The notes under the pieces are model-generated. The model worked only from the letters and a program-made list of their open reading frames with translations. It ran no database searches and was not told where the DNA came from. Source: an uncultured Chloroflexota bacterium (GTDB lineage: Bacteria > Chloroflexota > Dehalococcoidia > SAR202 > UBA11138). Taken from it: 7,315 bases of DNA. Position numbers and translations under genes: made by a program. This document shows, piece after piece, positions 6,181-7,315 of the stretch. Within the stretch, counting starts at the first letter, position 1. Each line of letters begins with the position of its first letter. The stretch lies in the NCBI GenBank assembly GCA_913046025.1, contig CAJWRP010000101.1:1-7315 (forward strand), given 5' to 3'.

Positions 6181-7315
6181 CTATACCACCTCAGACGCTC
6201 GGAGAATACTTAATTCTTCTGGAGACAGCCCCAGCTGATCGCAGTAGATACGCTGGTTGTCCTGGCCCAGAAGAGGTGCCGGAGATGACGTCTTCCATGG
6301 TGTGCTACTCATGATCAGCGGAGCGCCGGGGTATGTTGCTGAACCGATGACAGGGTGGTCTATCTCCGTGAAGTAGTTTCTATGTCTGTATTGCCCACTG
6401 GCGACAACTTCAGCGGGACTTTGGACTACTCCATATATGCTCCCTCGCCTCTCGTTAGCCTGCTCAAACAGCTCGTACTTATTCCAACGGCCAAAGGCCT
6501 TCTCCAGCGTCTCATGAAGCTCCTTGGCATGCTCAAGCCGACTCTCTGGAGTGGAGAATTCTTGGCGCTTCAGATCAGGTTCGCCCAGGAAATCGCCTGT
6601 CGCATCCCAGTCCACTGCGCCGCCGAAATGGATTGGTACAATGTATCCATCACTGGTGGGCATGGGACTCTTGGGCATGTCACCGGTATAGGAATTTTGC
6701 CGTTGGCGGATAGCACCGTTGTAGCTGTAGAGCGAAACCGTATCGCGTAGGGCAGACGCTACTGCTTCCTGAACCGAAACGTCGACACGCTGACCTTGCC
6801 CTGTTTTTAACCTATTAAAGTACGCTATCAGGGCAGCGGTGGCCGCATTTGTACCCGCCTTGAATTGAGTCTGACGCAACGCGTGCTTCAGGGGTTCCCT
6901 ATCGTGAGAGCCCAGAATGTACATTAGCCCGCCCAGCGCATATTCGACGATGTCGGTTGCCCTGAAATCGCGATATGGCCCCGTCTGTCCAAAATTGGAT
7001 ATGGAGACAAACACAAGAACTGGATTGATCTTCTGAAGCGATTCGTAATCGAGGCCAAATGCAGGCATGACCTTAGGTGAAAAGTTCTCCACCAGGATGT
7101 CAGACTGCGCTACTAGACTTTCCAGCAGGCTTCTACCCGTGGGCGACTTCAGATCGAGAGTGATTCCTCGTTTGCTTGTGTTGAGATAGGCGAACAGGAG
7201 GCTTTTCTCAGGGTGCGCGTCGTCTTGTGCGAATGGCCCCAGGTTTCTTGCGGGGTCCCCTGCGCCAGGACGCTCTATCTTGAGCACTTCAGCCCCGAAG
7301 TCGGCCATCAGTTTG
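6181..7315 (-). CDS. Family III CoA-transferase (CaiB/BaiF) paralogue lacking the catalytic Asp; 5' end cut by window edge
   Basis: The frame is open through the right edge. Codons Lys-Leu lie before the first visible Met (7308-7306), in a stretch (KLMADFGAEVLKIERP) that sits internally in this family, so that Met is not the start and about 20-30 residues are missing. Family features follow, numbered from that Met: NTSKRGITLDL (43-53), ENFSPKVMPAFGLDYE (74-89), FGQTGPY (106-112) and TGQGQRVDVSVQEA (169-182). The C-terminus is of ordinary type (LGLSPEELSILRASEVV). Ungapped alignment to the neighbouring paralogue over 28 residues puts Gln148 (codon CAA, 6867-6865) opposite the catalytic Asp175; nearby TQFKAGTNAA resembles a subgroup of CaiB-like proteins. 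It is thus either an inactive or structural partner, or an enzyme with another mechanism. It ends 2 bases before the next gene, whose ribosome binding site lies in its last codons. Confidence 0.88.
   Translation of the reverse strand, partial: KLMADFGAEVLKIERPGAGDPARNLGPFAQDDAHPEKSLLFAYLNTSKRGITLDLKSPTGRSLLESLVAQSDILVENFSPKVMPAFGLDYESLQKINPVLVFVSISNFGQTGPYRDFRATDIVEYALGGLMYILGSHDREPLKHALRQTQFKAGTNAATAALIAYFNRLKTGQGQRVDVSVQEAVASALRDTVSLYSYNGAIRQRQNSYTGDMPKSPMPTSDGYIVPIHFGGAVDWDATGDFLGEPDLKRQEFSTPESRLEHAKELHETLEKAFGRWNKYELFEQANERRGSIYGVVQSPAEVVASGQYRHRNYFTEIDHPVIGSATYPGAPLIMSSTPWKTSSPAPLLGQDNQRIYCDQLGLSPEELSILRASEVV
6186..6191 (-). promoter_or_regulatory. Ribosome binding site of the downstream CoA-transferase gene
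   Basis: AGGTGG, within the last codons of the upstream paralogue, sits 7 bases before the ATG at 6178. It implies that the two CoA-transferases are translated from one message. Confidence 0.6.

Noticed and set aside
7306..7308. ATG at 7308 as the true start of the right-hand CoA-transferase
   Set aside because: The frame continues upstream to the edge and the Met lies within the family's LMADFGAEV motif, which is normally about 25-30 residues from the N-terminus.

Overview
All recognisable genes lie on the minus strand, so the window is read from right to left. Base composition is moderate, two genes start with TTG, and intergenic gaps are short. Paired family III (CaiB/BaiF) CoA-transferases beside a cmk-plsC-glmS block and an EntS-like MFS exporter suggest a free-living bacterium. 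My best guess is a marine or environmental Chloroflexota (SAR202/Dehalococcoidia-like) lineage, in which CaiB/BaiF paralogues are numerous. That placement is inference from gene content; no rRNA or other lineage marker is present.

Region 1 (right edge to 4835) holds two adjacent CaiB/BaiF CoA-transferase genes. The upstream one runs off the right edge and lacks its first 20-30 residues. It carries Gln where the family has its catalytic Asp. The downstream one is complete, keeps the Asp, and has a C-terminal tail of about 38 residues. Only 2 bases separate them, and the Shine-Dalgarno of the second lies in the end of the first, so they are probably made together.

Region 2 (4834 to 4683) is a 152-base gap with a good sigma70-type promoter (TTGTCC, 17 bases, TATAAT) facing the next genes.

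Region 3 (4682 to 1) is a probable operon. It encodes cytidylate kinase (cmk), 1-acylglycerol-3-phosphate acyltransferase (plsC), glucosamine-6-phosphate synthase (glmS), a 73-residue protein of unknown function, and an MFS exporter cut by the left edge. cmk and plsC overlap by an ATGA. A second promoter-like sequence overlaps the plsC stop codon and may drive glmS separately. The first three genes supply CDP/dCDP, phosphatidic acid and GlcN6P, which are precursors for nucleic acid, membrane and envelope synthesis. The exporter and the small protein probably ride along.

I see no mobile element, CRISPR array, tRNA, rRNA, riboswitch or convincing terminator, and no clear new system. The points most worth a second look are the unequal CoA-transferase pair, the unknown 73-residue protein and the internal glmS promoter.
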